This document shows positions 23,095 through 34,124 of a DNA stretch of 64,000 nt, piece by piece. The DNA lies in the NCBI GenBank assembly GCA_014607495.2, contig CP053150.1, positions 14,032,495-14,096,494 of the forward strand, written 5' to 3'. Under the pieces are notes generated by a model, which was not told the DNA's origin, ran no database searches, and saw only the letters and a program-made list of their open reading frames with translations. Source of the stretch: Carposina sasakii (taxonomy: Eukaryota > Arthropoda > Insecta > Lepidoptera > Carposinidae). Each line of letters starts with the position of its first letter. Position 1 is the stretch's first letter. The translations under genes were made by a program, and so were the position numbers.

Positions 23095-23330
23095 CGGACC
23101 AACTGCACTCGCGATGTAATCGAATCCCGAATTAGTAAACTAACCGAGCAATTAATCGTTATCGACCCATTATCAAAGTTCGTGGAAGGCGAGGGTTCGG
23201 GAAAGAGATAGAACACACGTGGGGGCAGAGGTCGGTGCGGGAGGACGCTTGCGCAGCGAGAGACAGACGTGTTCTGAATGAGCCGGAGCTGCGCCCGCGC
23301 ACGTCCCGCTGCTTCCCCATCCCGGCTTGA
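23095..23330 (-). promoter_or_regulatory. GC-rich 5' region of the type II membrane gene
   Basis: The block upstream of the ATG is CpG-rich compared with its flanks (for example CGCGCACGTCCCGCTGC at about 23294). It probably holds the 5' UTR and promoter of the minus-strand gene. No TATA box or defined start site was found, and the role is inferred from position and composition only. Confidence 0.4.
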
Positions 23331-24037
23331 CGTAATAACCGATGGCTAATGGGGATATACGTCAACTAAAGTAGTATAATTATAAACATCCGACAAAAAT
23401 TTTCGGTACGTACATACAACATTGTTGTACTTACCGAAACGTTTTACAATACAATGAAAGCACTTGGCTACGACTCTACTATTTGAAATTAAATACCTAT
23501 TTCGGACTTTGCGGAAGTAGGTACCTGAGCACCAGCACGAGGTATTAAGAAATCCCGAGGTTCTTATGTATCTCTCCAGATGTTAGTGAATTGGCAGATT
23601 TAGCCGATTGCGTACGTAAGTTGTAGGATTTGTTTATGAAACATGAATGGAGCTGAATGGCTAGCTCGTGCCGGAACGCGCGGTCAAGGTTGAGACCATC
23701 TTTAGACACAATATTAGAGACATTCATAATATGGTTATTGAAACAAAGAATTGTGTAACATTCGTATATACTCTATAGCCTGTTATTACCTACTCTTGGT
23801 ACTGATATAATGCATTTAATAAATTGCGAAGGTGACTGTTTGATTATCTGCTTCGGCTACCTCACTCAAGGTACGCGAGCCGTGCTATTGTCTATTTCAT
23901 AGAATGGCTCCTATGCCTGATTTCGGACCTAACTTTTTTTTATATTATACAGTAAAACAGAAAATGTTTAGTATCTAGCGCCATCATTTGAAATGCACTC
24001 TACTACCCCCGCACTGCCATTCTAAATGTGTGTGAAG

Positions 24038-24061
24038 CATAGAGGAGATACCAAATCCCTG
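24038..24061 (+). mobile_element. micro-insertion with GAGATACCAAATCCCTG core
   Basis: A 24-bp unit CATAGAGGAGATACCAAATC plus CCTG lies between GTGTGAAG (24030-24037) and GTGCGAAC (24062-24069), which match at 6 of 8 positions and may be a decayed target duplication. The same core, with better flanking repeats, occurs at 32616-32636, 48614-48647 and 56076-56100. Confidence 0.5.
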
Positions 24062-24660
24062 GTGCGAACTCATGTGAAGTTCGCACCGCCATTTTGGAAA
24101 TTAAAAAAGAATGATTGTCCCATAGATTTATTCTTCTAGCGTTAGAGCGTCAATAGAGTTCGAAGGGCGAGACGCGAGACCGAAAAAAATACACTGGTGT
24201 GCGTGTATAGTGCATGTAGGTATGTAAAGTGTCATAAAGCAAATTTCAATACCTACCTACCACACTTAGATTTTCAGAAATTCACGATTGAAAAAAATTG
24301 CAGCACCGCCATTTTGTCTAAATCGAAAATAAAAAATGTTTCGATTCCGTTGAATATGTGCTAGAATGTGCTGCAAAAGAAAAATCTATATCATAGGTAG
24401 GTAGTAGGTTTTTGAGAAAAACTAAATTGAATGTTAAAATAATAAATGTAATATCAACGGGGATTTCAGCATTCTGTAACACACATCTAGCACAAACTTA
24501 TCCATATGTTATTTTATCAATTTTACAAAATGGCGGTGCTGGTGATTTTTTTTTCTCTGCAACTTTTATATTCCTTTAAATTTTATTTATGGCACAAGTC
24601 AAGCACAATTTAGCACATTCTTTTTTTTTTATAATGGCGGCGGTGCTAACTTCGCACACA
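24062..24660. mobile_element. TIR-like element with repeated GCACCGCCATTTTG motif
   Basis: GCACCGCCATT occurs near the left end (24083-24093), again at about 24303, and in inverted form at about 24530 and near the right end (24633-24648). AAGTTCGCACCGCC on the left pairs with AAGTTAGCACCGCC on the right. The left edge is itself a perfect stem-loop, GGTGCGAACT...AGTTCGCACC. Non-coding; the borders are approximate. Confidence 0.45.
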
Positions 24661-24836
24661 TAATTCTAATGCAACCCCTAATACGAGAAGCATATCTATC
24701 ATAAGTATAATATTTCTATATTTTTATTAATATATTTCTCTATCTGCAATCAGCCCCTTAATATACATAATGGCAGTTTGAGATATTCACATTTAGCAAT
24801 GCGTTATCTCACTTTTTTATCATCAACTAGTGGCCC

Positions 24837-26824
24837 GCCCTCGCTTCGCTTCGGTACATATCAGTACATAGCTGCAACTTCATATGTAGGTACAGCGGTT
24901 TTCGTAAAAATTTGGGACTCCCGTTGGTCCCCTTCCCGTGGGAATTTCGGGAAATCCGTTCTTAGAGCTTCCTTATAGCCCTAATCACATTTCAGCTTTG
25001 TATAAATAGCGGTTTTCGTAAAAATTTTAAATTCCCGTAACTCCCCTTCCCATGGGAATTTCGAGAAATCCGTTCTTAGTGCTCCCTCGCAGTCCCTAAT
25101 GAACATACAGGTCCAATTTCAAATTCATATGTGTCGCAGTTGTCGTAAAAAAAATGAATTCCCGTTTGTCCGCTTCCCGTGGGAATATTGGAAAATCCGT
25201 TTGAATTCCCGTTTGTCCCCTTCCCGTGGGAAATTCGGGAAATCCGTTTTTAGTCCTTCCTCGTTGTCCCCAATGAACACATATGCCCGATTTCAGCTTC
25301 ATATGTATAGCGGTTCTCGTAAAAATTATGAATTCCCGTTTATGCCCTTCCCGTGGGAATTTCGGGAAATCCGTTTTTAGTCCTTCCTCGTTATCCCCAA
25401 TGAACATATATGCCCGATTTCAGCTTCATATGTATAGCGGTTTTCGTAAAAAATATTAAATTCCCGTTGGTCGCCTTCCCGTGGGAATATCAGGAAATTC
25501 TTATAGCCTATGTTCATCTAGGTCCAATAAGGATTCTAACGGTGAAAGAATTTTTTAAATCGGTCCAGTAGTTTCGGAGGCTATTCATTACAACCAAACA
25601 AACAAAGTTTTATTTATTTTTATTTTCTTTATTAGGAAAACCAACAGCATTTACATTTTATAATAATTACAGGTAAATTTAATTTATAATTAGGCCAAGA
25701 ATAGGTTTTCACAATATTTCTGTGTTAAAGTGGTACGTTTAGAAACAGGGGCAAAGATAGCTTCCCACCCATACAATGTGGACTTGTTTTTTCAAAGTAT
25801 AAATATTTCAAAGCATCAAACAATTTGTATGAGTGAGGAACCGCCTCAGCAAAGAGATTAATAACAGAGTAAAATGACTTACTATTCCTTAACTTAAAAA
25901 TAAAAACACTACACCTAGGTCAATTGATTACCTATATATTTGATGTGATAAGGCAAAACGAATAATATTATTTACCACCAACATATATTACCATCACTAG
26001 ACGCGACAGCTAGAAAGTATATGCAATTTTGGGATCATGATGAGAATGAGAACCAATGTATACAGACTGGTATATGGCATTAAAAATACAAAATAAGTCT
26101 CAACGAACAAAAGATTTTACAAGATGACACTTGAAACTATTCCTACTAAGATTAAAGATATCAATAGTTTTGAATTGTTTATTGTAAACAGACAAAATGC
26201 GGGGAAAGATGGCATTTCTGGCATAATTTGTACTTGTCAGCGAGACCGAGAATAGAGGAGTATGTCTTGTGCGACGTCTTGGTGTACAAAATTGAATATT
26301 TTTTAGAAGAGAAGGACTAACAAGCCTGCCATGAAGGACATCATATAGAAACATAGAATCGAGTACCATTCTTCTTTGCTCCAGCGTCAATAAGTTGTTA
26401 TGTGTGCATGTATCTTCATAGGTTTTAAAGTACTTTTTTTGTTTATAATTTAGAAAACGTATGAATTGAATTTGAATATGTTCTATCTGATCTATGTATT
26501 TTCTATATTGAGGTGTCCATATGCAGCTAGCATACTCTAAGATACTTCGTACATAGGCAAAGTATAATGATTTAATACAGTACGGCTTGTTAAAATGCTG
26601 GCAGATTCGCTTAATAAAGCCTTCCTCTTTATAATATTATCAATATTAAATTCCCGTTGGTCGCCTTCCCGTGGGAATATCAGGAAATTCTTATAGCCTA
26701 TGTTCATCTAGGTCCAATAAGGATTCTAACGGTGAAAGAATTTTTTAAATCGGTCCAGTAGTTTCGGAGGCTATTCATTACAACCAAACAAACAAAGTTT
26801 TCCTCTTTATAATATTAGTGTAGA
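24837..26824 (-). mobile_element. Helitron interrupted by a LINE, with duplicated 5' end
   Basis: The 3' end (CTAG at 24837-24840, minus strand) and the 5' end (TCTACACTAATATTATAAAG, at 26824) have the expected A/T flanks. It is the same family as 14763-15456, with the same tandem units. A LINE fragment is inserted at about 25610-26627. The 5' terminal section appears twice: 25458-25609, and again at 26640-26804 almost unchanged. The 5' end was therefore tandemly duplicated, and the LINE landed in one copy. Confidence 0.8.
25610..26627 (-). pseudogene. 5'-truncated LINE inserted in Helitron
   Basis: The minus-strand frame at 26390-26100 gives the C-terminal region of a CR1/Jockey-type ORF2: MTLEQRRMVLDSMFLYDVLH, then GRL, RRRTRHTPLF and NYARNAIFP. 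A related but different copy is at 42173-42598. The minus-strand 3' end is A-rich (TTTATTTATTTTTATTTTC on the plus strand at 25610). The reverse-transcriptase core is missing, as expected after 5' truncation. Confidence 0.7.
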
Positions 26825-27147
26825 TGATGTGTGATGTTAGATAAATACAGGATGATTTTTGGTCGTCAACGTTCCTGAAAACTACGGAATCTCCTCATCA
26901 TCACGATCATTTTTCTCCATGGAAGCATACCTGGGAAGTGTCTGGTTTCCAAAATATTAGGGTCCAAAGTTGAGTAAATAGACTGCGTTTTTCTACATAA
27001 ATGAACATTGACGCGTGTAGCATCATTTTTTCACGAGAAATAATTAATATCTATCTATGAAAAAACTAGCATAAATACTGGACACTATAAATTTCGCCCG
27101 ATCAAGTAATAAAAAAAAAAAACAAAAAAATAACATTGTTTCCCAGC

Positions 27148-27545
27148 AGGATTCGGCGGGAAAAGCTGGAAGGGAGCGGGTGTAATTTTCAAAATCAAAA
27201 TTTATTTGTAGATAGCTTGCATGTTTTCTGGTAGATAAGTTATATTTTGTTTACTTGTGATGTGAATCTAGTGCGTGTGCATGGTTTTATATGCAGATAA
27301 GCTGAGTAAAACTTTATCCGGAATACGATCTCTTCATGGGCTCATGTAAATTGTTTCTGCAATTATTTTTGGTTTTTACTAATTTTACATTCATTCTTGA
27401 GGATTTTCCCGACGTTTCCATTCATCATCATCATTTCTCATCCATCATAAATTTAGAAATCATTTACTAAAGACAATGGCTGTATGGGCATAGTTCCCCT
27501 TGCCTTTCCTTCGGGATAAACAAATTAAAAAAATGCAACAAGTAA
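27148..27545 (+). mobile_element. ~400-bp SINE-like retroposon
   Basis: It starts GATTCGGCGGGAAAAGCTGG and ends CCTTCGGGATAAAC plus an A-rich tail. The host MITE reads TCCCAGCA on the left and TCCCAGAA after the tail, a probable short target duplication. A second full copy (55407-55811) has a perfect 12-bp duplication and a third is at 60375-60652. There is no coding frame and no clear tRNA-type A and B boxes, so its mobilising partner is unknown. Confidence 0.7.
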
Positions 27546-27777
27546 AAAAAATCCCAGAATTTTTTTGACACACACTTACTTTATTTGATATAGGGGGAAG
27601 TGGGGCAGATTCATACAAGGGGCACCGTCATACACTGCAGATATCTATTGTTAGGCGCACATCAACTGAACGACTTATGCGTGTACGCATAGCTTACTTA
27701 TGTGTGTGTTGGCTCACGGAGTTTGACAGCAGTCGGTGTGAAACGTGCGACGAGGTGACCCGCAACGTGATTCAGCC

Positions 27778-28411
27778 ATGCGTAAGTAATTTTATAACTT
27801 CAAATTGAAACATGTTTTTTGATTATTCAGCTGTTTCTAGATTATTCAATATTATTTTATTTAACAGGTAATAGGGTCAAGTTTGTGAATTAATACGTAA
27901 ATAATTATATATATATGGTTGTTTTTATTGGGAATACTTTCATTTCATTTTCTTGTGATGGGGTAGGTTCATACAGCAGTAGTCGGGGTACATTCATACT
28001 GTGTGAATGTGCCCCACGTTTTTATTTTAGTTTGTAGAATTGAAATGATATTATAATTTTGTTTTACAGAAAAAAATATGGTCAGAAATTACAAGAAAAA
28101 AGGGAACTAGAAGTGGAGAGGTGGACGAAGAGGCAATGTTAAAAGCTATTGATGATGTTTTGGAAAACAAACTCTCTTTACAGCAATCAGCAGCCAAATA
28201 TTGAGTTAATGCACAAACACTTCAAAGCCGTATCAAAAAACAGGTTCTTGGTAGCGAAAATCGTGAATTCGAATCTAAATTTGCATGGCAGCAAGTTTTT
28301 ACAAAAACAGAAGAGAATCTTTTAAATAAATATATCTTAGAGTGTTCTAAGATGCACTATGGACTGACATGTATCCAAGTTAAAAAACTTGCATATGAAT
28401 TTGCTAACTAA
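27778..28411 (+). pseudogene. Tigger transposase N-terminus, broken
   Basis: Exon 1 provides ATG plus one base before a GTAAGT donor at 27782. Exon 2 starts at 28070 after TTTTACAG and gives MVRNYKKK. It then shifts frame in an A-run (about 28091-28102) and continues as GTRSGEVDEEAMLKAIDDVL with LSLQQSAAKY, a psq HTH. An in-frame TGA follows at 28202. Beyond it come the CENP-B-type segment (FTKTEENLLNKYILECSKMH, YGL, VKKLAYEFAN) and a stop at the LINE junction. The DDE domain is absent. The pattern is that of the Tigger/Jerky family. With one frameshift and one internal stop it cannot make the domain intact. Confidence 0.8.
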
Positions 28412-29640
28412 TTATATTAAATACCCTGAAAGTTACCCCAATTATTCCTTGTAAGTCCTCGTCAACACTTGCCGGGGTCTCCAGGGCGGCAAATAGATTT
28501 TTTAATTCCAGTTGGAACGCATCATGTCCTGCTTGGGGCAAATTGGAACGGAGAACTCGCCTTACCATGCGGCTCCTTTCAAGCTTGAAGTAGATATTTA
28601 GGGTGCCTCTTACGAGCCGGTGATCGCTTCCGGTGTTAAACCTGTTGATCACTGAAACATCCCTAAATATATGCCTTTTATCCGTCATGATAAAGTCGAT
28701 CTCATTCTTCGTCCTACCACCTGGGCTCCCGGTCCACTTCCTTTGTGGTTTTTCTGGTAGAAGGTGTTTAAACTAACAGCCCCTGCATGCTGAGGAAGTT
28801 GTCCAGCATTTGGCCCCTCTGGTTTCTGCTCCCGTAGCCATGTAGTCCCAAGCACGATCCACCGCTTTCCTGTCCCACTTTGGCGTTGAAGTCCCCCATG
28901 ACAACAGCGAAGTGGGTCTTAGTGGTGCGGTGTATGGCCTTCGACACATCGTCATACAGTGCCTCCACCTCTTTATCTAAGCTTCTCGACGATGGCGCAT
29001 ATACCTGTATGACCTTGAGACAATATCTATCGGTCAGCTTCAATATCAGGTACGCTACCCGGGGTCGAGACGCTACAGATCTCCTTCACGTTATCACGGA
29101 GGGTTTTGTTGACGAGAAATCCCACGCTACCTTGGGACTTTGTGCTCCTTTCCCTGAAGTAGAATAGGTGGCCTGATTCAAGGGTTATAGTGTCCTCCCC
29201 GTCTCTTCGGACTTCTGATAATCCAAGAACGTTCCAATGTATTTTTTCTAATTCCACCTCAAGTATTTGGAGACTTTCGTCCAGCCGTAAACTGCGTCTA
29301 TTTTACGTTGCTAAGGTCAGGTTGTTGTGGCTGCCATTACCCGTAGCCCGGAAATTCTTTGCACCCCCTGCCACACCATGATCCGGGCCGCTGCCGTGGT
29401 CCGGGGTAGTATGGTTGCCGGGAACTGGGGACCTTTTTTGGTTGCCTTCATTGGGGTATTTCTTCCCATAGTCACCACGCTGGGCAGGCGGGTTGGTGAC
29501 CGCAATGTGCTTTTCAGACTATGCTACACGGGAGGCGCTGCTGCTCACCTCCCAGAATCCTTATTTGCCTCGAACGACACCCACGGGCAGGCATGGGGTG
29601 GCACAAATTCTACTCTGCTGGCACCACGCGGCCCTTTATC
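28409..29640 (-). pseudogene. RTE LINE 5' part with AP-endonuclease remnant
   Basis: Read on the minus strand, the 5' leader contains CCCGTGGGTGTCGTTCGAGG, typical of lepidopteran RTE 5' ends. The endonuclease follows in pieces: HWNVLGLSEVRRDGEDTI, GSVGFLVNKTLRDNVKE, YCLKVIQVYAPSSRSLDKEV, FAVVMGDFNAKVGQ and GSDHRLVRGTLNI. These are the N-E, Y-P and GDFNA/SDHRL motifs of apurinic-type endonucleases. The frames are split by shifts near 29040 and 28750. The reverse transcriptase is absent because the copy stops at about 28409, an unusual 3' truncation for a LINE. Confidence 0.8.
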
Positions 29641-30111
29641 TTTTATTATATGTAGGTATTATCTTTTTACTTGGTATTATTTGGTTATTACTTAGTATTA
29701 TTTTCTCATAGAGACTAATTGCTTTTGTTTTCGAGAACCTCGTGTTTTTATATTTTGATTTTGATAAATAAATAAAATATTTCATGCTCAAATTGTGGTA
29801 TTTTTTCATATGTATGAATCTGCCCCATAGCCTGTATGAAAGTACCCCGCATGTGGGGTACATTCATACATTTTAATATTTTTTTTATAACCTTTACTAA
29901 AAGCCACACAAGTGTATTCACACAAATTACATGTTTTTGGTGTAAAGTCAGATAGTAAGACTATTAGTTTTTGATGGATCGATACAGGTATTGATACCAC
30001 AGAAAATTCTATAAGGCGAAATATAAAAACTGTATGAAGCTACCCCACCTTCCCCTATAGAGTACGTACGTCAATATATAGAGTAGGGTGGCATCAAAAA
30101 AACGCTCTGTA

Positions 30112-32254
30112 TAATCATATCGATGCTATTCGCTTTCTTTTTAGCCTGTAGACAGAATCCGAGGATTTCAATAACATTACAGTAAGTTCGTTTTTATGTT
30201 GCTGAAGTCTCTGTTTGTAATTAATTACGTACTGTTATAGGACCTTTCTACGACCTCCCGGACTGTTGGGATATGTAGGTATGTACTCAGGTACTTCAAT
30301 GTTTTTTGTAAACCAAGGTGCGCATGTCAGAGTTTTTAGAGCTTTTTTCTAAGGGTTGAAGTATTTCAATATTTGAATGGCTTGCCGATCCCCAGAGTTC
30401 TATGCCATATGTCCATACAGGTTTTACAGAATCTTATTCTCCAAAACAAGTACGGATTGTCTCTCAACCAGCCAATTTATGTCTCTAAGCTTTTTAGCTA
30501 CTTGATTCCTTTTGGCCTTTATATGATCATGCCATGAACGAATAAAGAACAACGGACGTAATGCTGTCACTGCACAGATTGAAGCACCGAAATGGCGGCA
30601 GCGCGTTGAGCATGTGTGCGTATTTTCCAGTAGGCGCCGAGCTTACTATGGTTTGTATATGTGGGTGGATAACGCGTCAATACACATCCCTACTCCATTG
30701 AATATCGTTGCCGAGCTTACTATGAATTCACTCTGTAGTCACAACACTCTGTTATTCTTTATAATACGTTCATGGATCATGCCATGTGTCTCCTATCAAT
30801 TAAGTAGGTATAATAATAATAAAAGAAAAAAGCTACTTTAAATTTTAGGATCTCGGTAGTACGGAACTACCTTCCGCTAGTTTGGGAGCATAGTTTTATT
30901 GTAACGTGGCAGGTCCCTAAAAAATTACAACGAAATCATATTAACAGTTGATCAGCATTAGAGAAAGTGCCTTTAAAAATGGAATGTAGAGCTAGAGCTC
31001 ATTGAAACTAAATAAATTGAAGGCCGAGGTTTAACATATTGTCCTGGCAATCATTAGAAACTGTCAAACAACACAATCCACTTTAAAAAAACCCTACCTA
31101 TACCCAGCGGCGCGGTTGACAAATACTTTGCAAATAACTAGGTAACGAACGGTGCACCAGTCAGTATAGCATCCGTAGCTGCTCACAAAATTGCTATTAA
31201 TGTCTACATAGGAACACTTGTTTAAAAGAAAACTTGCTCAGGTATTTTGAGTAGGAGTTTCGGTGTTTTGAATTTGAACCTTTTACCATGAAAGAACATC
31301 ATTAGATAAGGTCCTAACTCAGGTAAGGTGATTGTTCAAACGAAGAACGTGCTTGGCACTCTTGATACCTTTTCACTGACTGACAGAGAGAGACGTGGAA
31401 TAATTTGTAGCCTATGAAAACCATAGAAATGTATTGATACCAAATTCCTGATGAAAACCAATATCCCATTGAATATCACAAGTAATCTAAGTAATATCCT
31501 GCAATATCCAAAAAAAAAAAACGCTCTGAATGAGTGAATGACATTTGACGTAGACAGCATAGCACTCAGATGAATGATATGCATAGCATGTCTCCAACGA
31601 TATCTTGCTAACCGTGCATTTTTGTTTGCGCTTTATTAGAATCCGCTTATAAACCGTTCTTATTAGCGTGTAGCTTTTCCTACTACCCTTAGGCTGCCTT
31701 TCCACCAATGCGCTGTGCTGCGAAAGTGCAGGGACATACACCATTATATTCCATTTCTTTGTAAACCAGCCAGCTTACCTAATTAAGCCCTAAGTGGCGT
31801 TCACTTATGATCGAGCAAACCGATCACGATATCGATCACTGATCTTTTACTGGCACCACCGCTATGTTAAACGTAGCTGGAGGATTTCCTACCTAATCCT
31901 GCAGTTCCATTTCTAGAATATAGCCCCGTGTACATGTACCTATTATATCTTTGCTGTTTTACTAAGCCTAGTTAACGATTTCCTTGAACCATTTGCAGTG
32001 ACATTGGAGTCTCCTAATCCGCATTGCTGATATCATTGGGATCGCATAACGCCATAGACAACATGCAGTAGAGGACTACTGTTACAAACATCGTTAGATA
32101 CCATAGCATACCATAGTGTATTCAAGAACCTTGAACTAAAAGGCCTGTTATATGAGTAATGCAGGAAATATTTTCATCAAGGAAGTAAATTTGCATCTTA
32201 TTTTCCGGTTTCAAAATTGAAAATTGGCAAAAAGGATTTAAAGATAAAGGATAA
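30112..32254. other. unannotated stretch
   Basis: No convincing exon, RNA gene or transposon end was found. A short palindrome-like GATCACGATATCGATCACTG lies at about 31823. The frames on either strand have no recognisable domain. Confidence 0.4.
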
Positions 32255-32448
32255 TTAGTCCAATCACTGGCGGGTTTGACCCCCAACAATAATTCCTCCG
32301 TTCTTAATATTTTCTAGGATGATAAAGTAAAGTCAATAGATTACGATTTATAAAAAAAATCCAGGATCTTACGATTTAGATTTGTTTTTTTTACCAAAGC
32401 AAGAAAATCACTCTCCATACAAAGGATTTCCTCGTTGATTGGACTAAA
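32255..32448. mobile_element. possible MITE with 12-bp inverted repeats
   Basis: TTAGTCCAATCA at 32255-32266 and its exact reverse complement at 32437-32448 bound a 194-bp non-coding segment. No target duplication could be confirmed and no second copy is in the window. Confidence 0.35.
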
Positions 32449-32615
32449 TATAATAAAGATCAAGTCCTGTAAAGACTACGCATTTTCGACCTCGTTTTAC
32501 GTGTCGGTATGATTGAGCTGACTTTTGCCAAAAAAATACTTATTCATTATAACATTTAGTAGCAGTACCTCTTACCTACCTGAGATACTCTGTGACACGT
32601 ACCTACCAATTTACC

Positions 32616-32636
32616 AGAGGAGATACCAAATCCCTG
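32616..32636 (+). mobile_element. micro-insertion with perfect 8-bp flanking repeat
   Basis: The 21-bp unit AGAGGAGATACCAAATCCCT plus G is flanked by AATTTACC on both sides (32608-32615 and 32637-32644), which looks like a perfect 8-bp target site duplication. The same core occurs at 24038, 48614 and 56076. Confidence 0.65.
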
Positions 32637-32797
32637 AATTTACCTGACATTCATCGAATATGAAATCCTTTCTGCAATCTCATGGTTATGGTGATATTGA
32701 GATTAAATGTACATACGAGTATCACGCACGATTGACTCTCAATGTGCAGGTTAGGCGTTATCAAATAGATCCCCCTGAGTGGTTGAACACACAGATG

Positions 32798-33661
32798 TAA
32801 CTTTATTTTGCCAATATAAGGATGCGGGGCTTCACTAAAATACATCAGGTGCATCTCTTTCCGTACATGTCGAAAGAGACGACTAAGGATCTCGGGGATC
32901 ATGTCACTACTCTCAGGCGATAAGCTAGCAACTTGACATTACCTTCTGTTGCTTAGCGTGGCTATGCCATCCCTTATGATCTTGCAGTTCTAGCTATTCC
33001 ATTTCGGAAATATATACAGGATGTTTTTTCGTTGTCACCCTTAACGAAGGATACGTACCTACTCTATACATCAAATAAAGTAAGTTTATGCCAAAAACTT
33101 GCTGGGAAGCGATGTAAATGTTTTTGAAAATAAAATTAATTACTTGATCAGGTGAAATTTATAGTGTCCAGTGTTTATGATAGTTTTTCATAGACAGATA
33201 TCGCGCGTCAATGTGCATTTATGCAGAAAAACGCAGTCTATTTACTCAACTTTGGACCCTAATATCTTAGGAACCACTTCCCAGGTATGCATACATACAT
33301 ACATTACATACAGGTAACGTACTCGTCGTTTAAGGGTGGCAACGAAAAAACACTCTGTGGGTATATGTTTCCGAAGATATTAGGGTCCAAAGATATTAGG
33401 TATACTGGTTCCGAAGATATTAGGGTCCAGAGTTTTTCTGCATAAATGCACATGGACGCGCGTAGCAAGATTTTTTCACAAGAAATAATTAATATCTGTC
33501 TATGATCAGAAGGTAATGTCAAGTTGCTAGCTTATCGCCTGAGAGTAGTGACATGATCCCCGAGATCCTTCCTTAGTCGACTCATTCGACATGTACGGAA
33601 AGAGATGCACCTGATGTATTTTAGTGAAGCCCCGCATCCTTATATTGGCAAAATAAAGTTA
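32798..33661. repeat. inverted duplication with ~150-bp outer arms
   Basis: Arm 1 (32798-32948) and arm 2 (33507-33661) are reverse complements with few differences, including a 4-bp indel. Both hold GCCTGAGAG, GATCCCCGAGATCC and CATGTACGGAAAGAGATGCA-like sequence, resembling the 5' leader of RTE LINEs (compare 48700-48830). The space between holds two pieces of the GGTCGTCAACG MITE in opposite orientation (33015-33290 and 33330-33506), so much of the block is a large imperfect palindrome. Confidence 0.8.
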
Positions 33662-34124
33662 TGGCATGGAGTATGGCATTCCAAAAATTAAAATAAAACC
33701 ATTCGAATAGCGAATCGATTACGCCTGAAAAAGGTTAGTACATATGTTCATAGAACGCTTGTATCCGTGGCTAACAAAGCCTCCATCAACGATACCGTCT
33801 GAAAAACAACACAACAGTAGAATGGACTTACGGGCCTGTGGCCTGCTACCACGTATTCGTAGTGTTTCAGGCAGACAGTATGTCGCTACCCCTCGTAGTT
33901 CCCGTAGCATGAAACCGGAGCTGTTTTCAGTTTACAAGATATCGCCTTCATACAAACATTGAACATGAATTGACAACATGTGATGCATATATAAGGTCGC
34001 GCAGCCTATTGAGTTAAGGCTAAACATAAGGCTATTTCCCATGAAGAAACAATGTTAGTTCAGGGTGTAGTGACACTCTCCCACTCTTCCTGACAGGGTC
34101 GCCATCACTACACTATAAGGAAAA
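33662..34124. other. unannotated stretch
   Basis: There are no recognised exons or repeats. The overlapping frames at 33719-33962 on both strands lack any known motif. Confidence 0.4.

Larger units (their letters stand above)
27593..30055 (+). mobile_element. Tigger/pogo-type transposon, interrupted by RTE LINE
   Basis: The left end GGGGGAAGTGGGGCAGATTC and the inverted right end GGGGAAGGTGGGGTAGCTTC are terminal repeats, followed on both sides by ATACA. TA flanks the insert. Internal GGTACATTCATAC motifs near both ends are further subterminal repeats. It carries the N-terminal part of a CENP-B/Tigger transposase (27778-28411). An RTE LINE is inserted at about 28409-29640. The transposase DDE domain is missing. 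Confidence 0.8.
26846..30111 (+). mobile_element. MITE (GGTCGTCAACG family) carrying nested insertions
   Basis: It begins TACAGGATGATTTTTGGTCG and ends at 30111 with TACAGAGCGTTTTTTTGATG (inverted). Its native sequence is interrupted twice: by a retroposon after TTTCCCAGCA (27148-27545) and by a Tigger element at a TA in its TTTATTTGATA segment (27593-30055). The parts left and right of each insert join to the order seen in the intact copy 20658-21032. Confidence 0.8.

Noticed and set aside
22670..23211. Plus-strand frames of 149 and 173 codons opposite the type II membrane exon
   Set aside because: They are low-complexity shadows of the GC-rich minus-strand exon, which has a clean donor, a TM helix and a good start.
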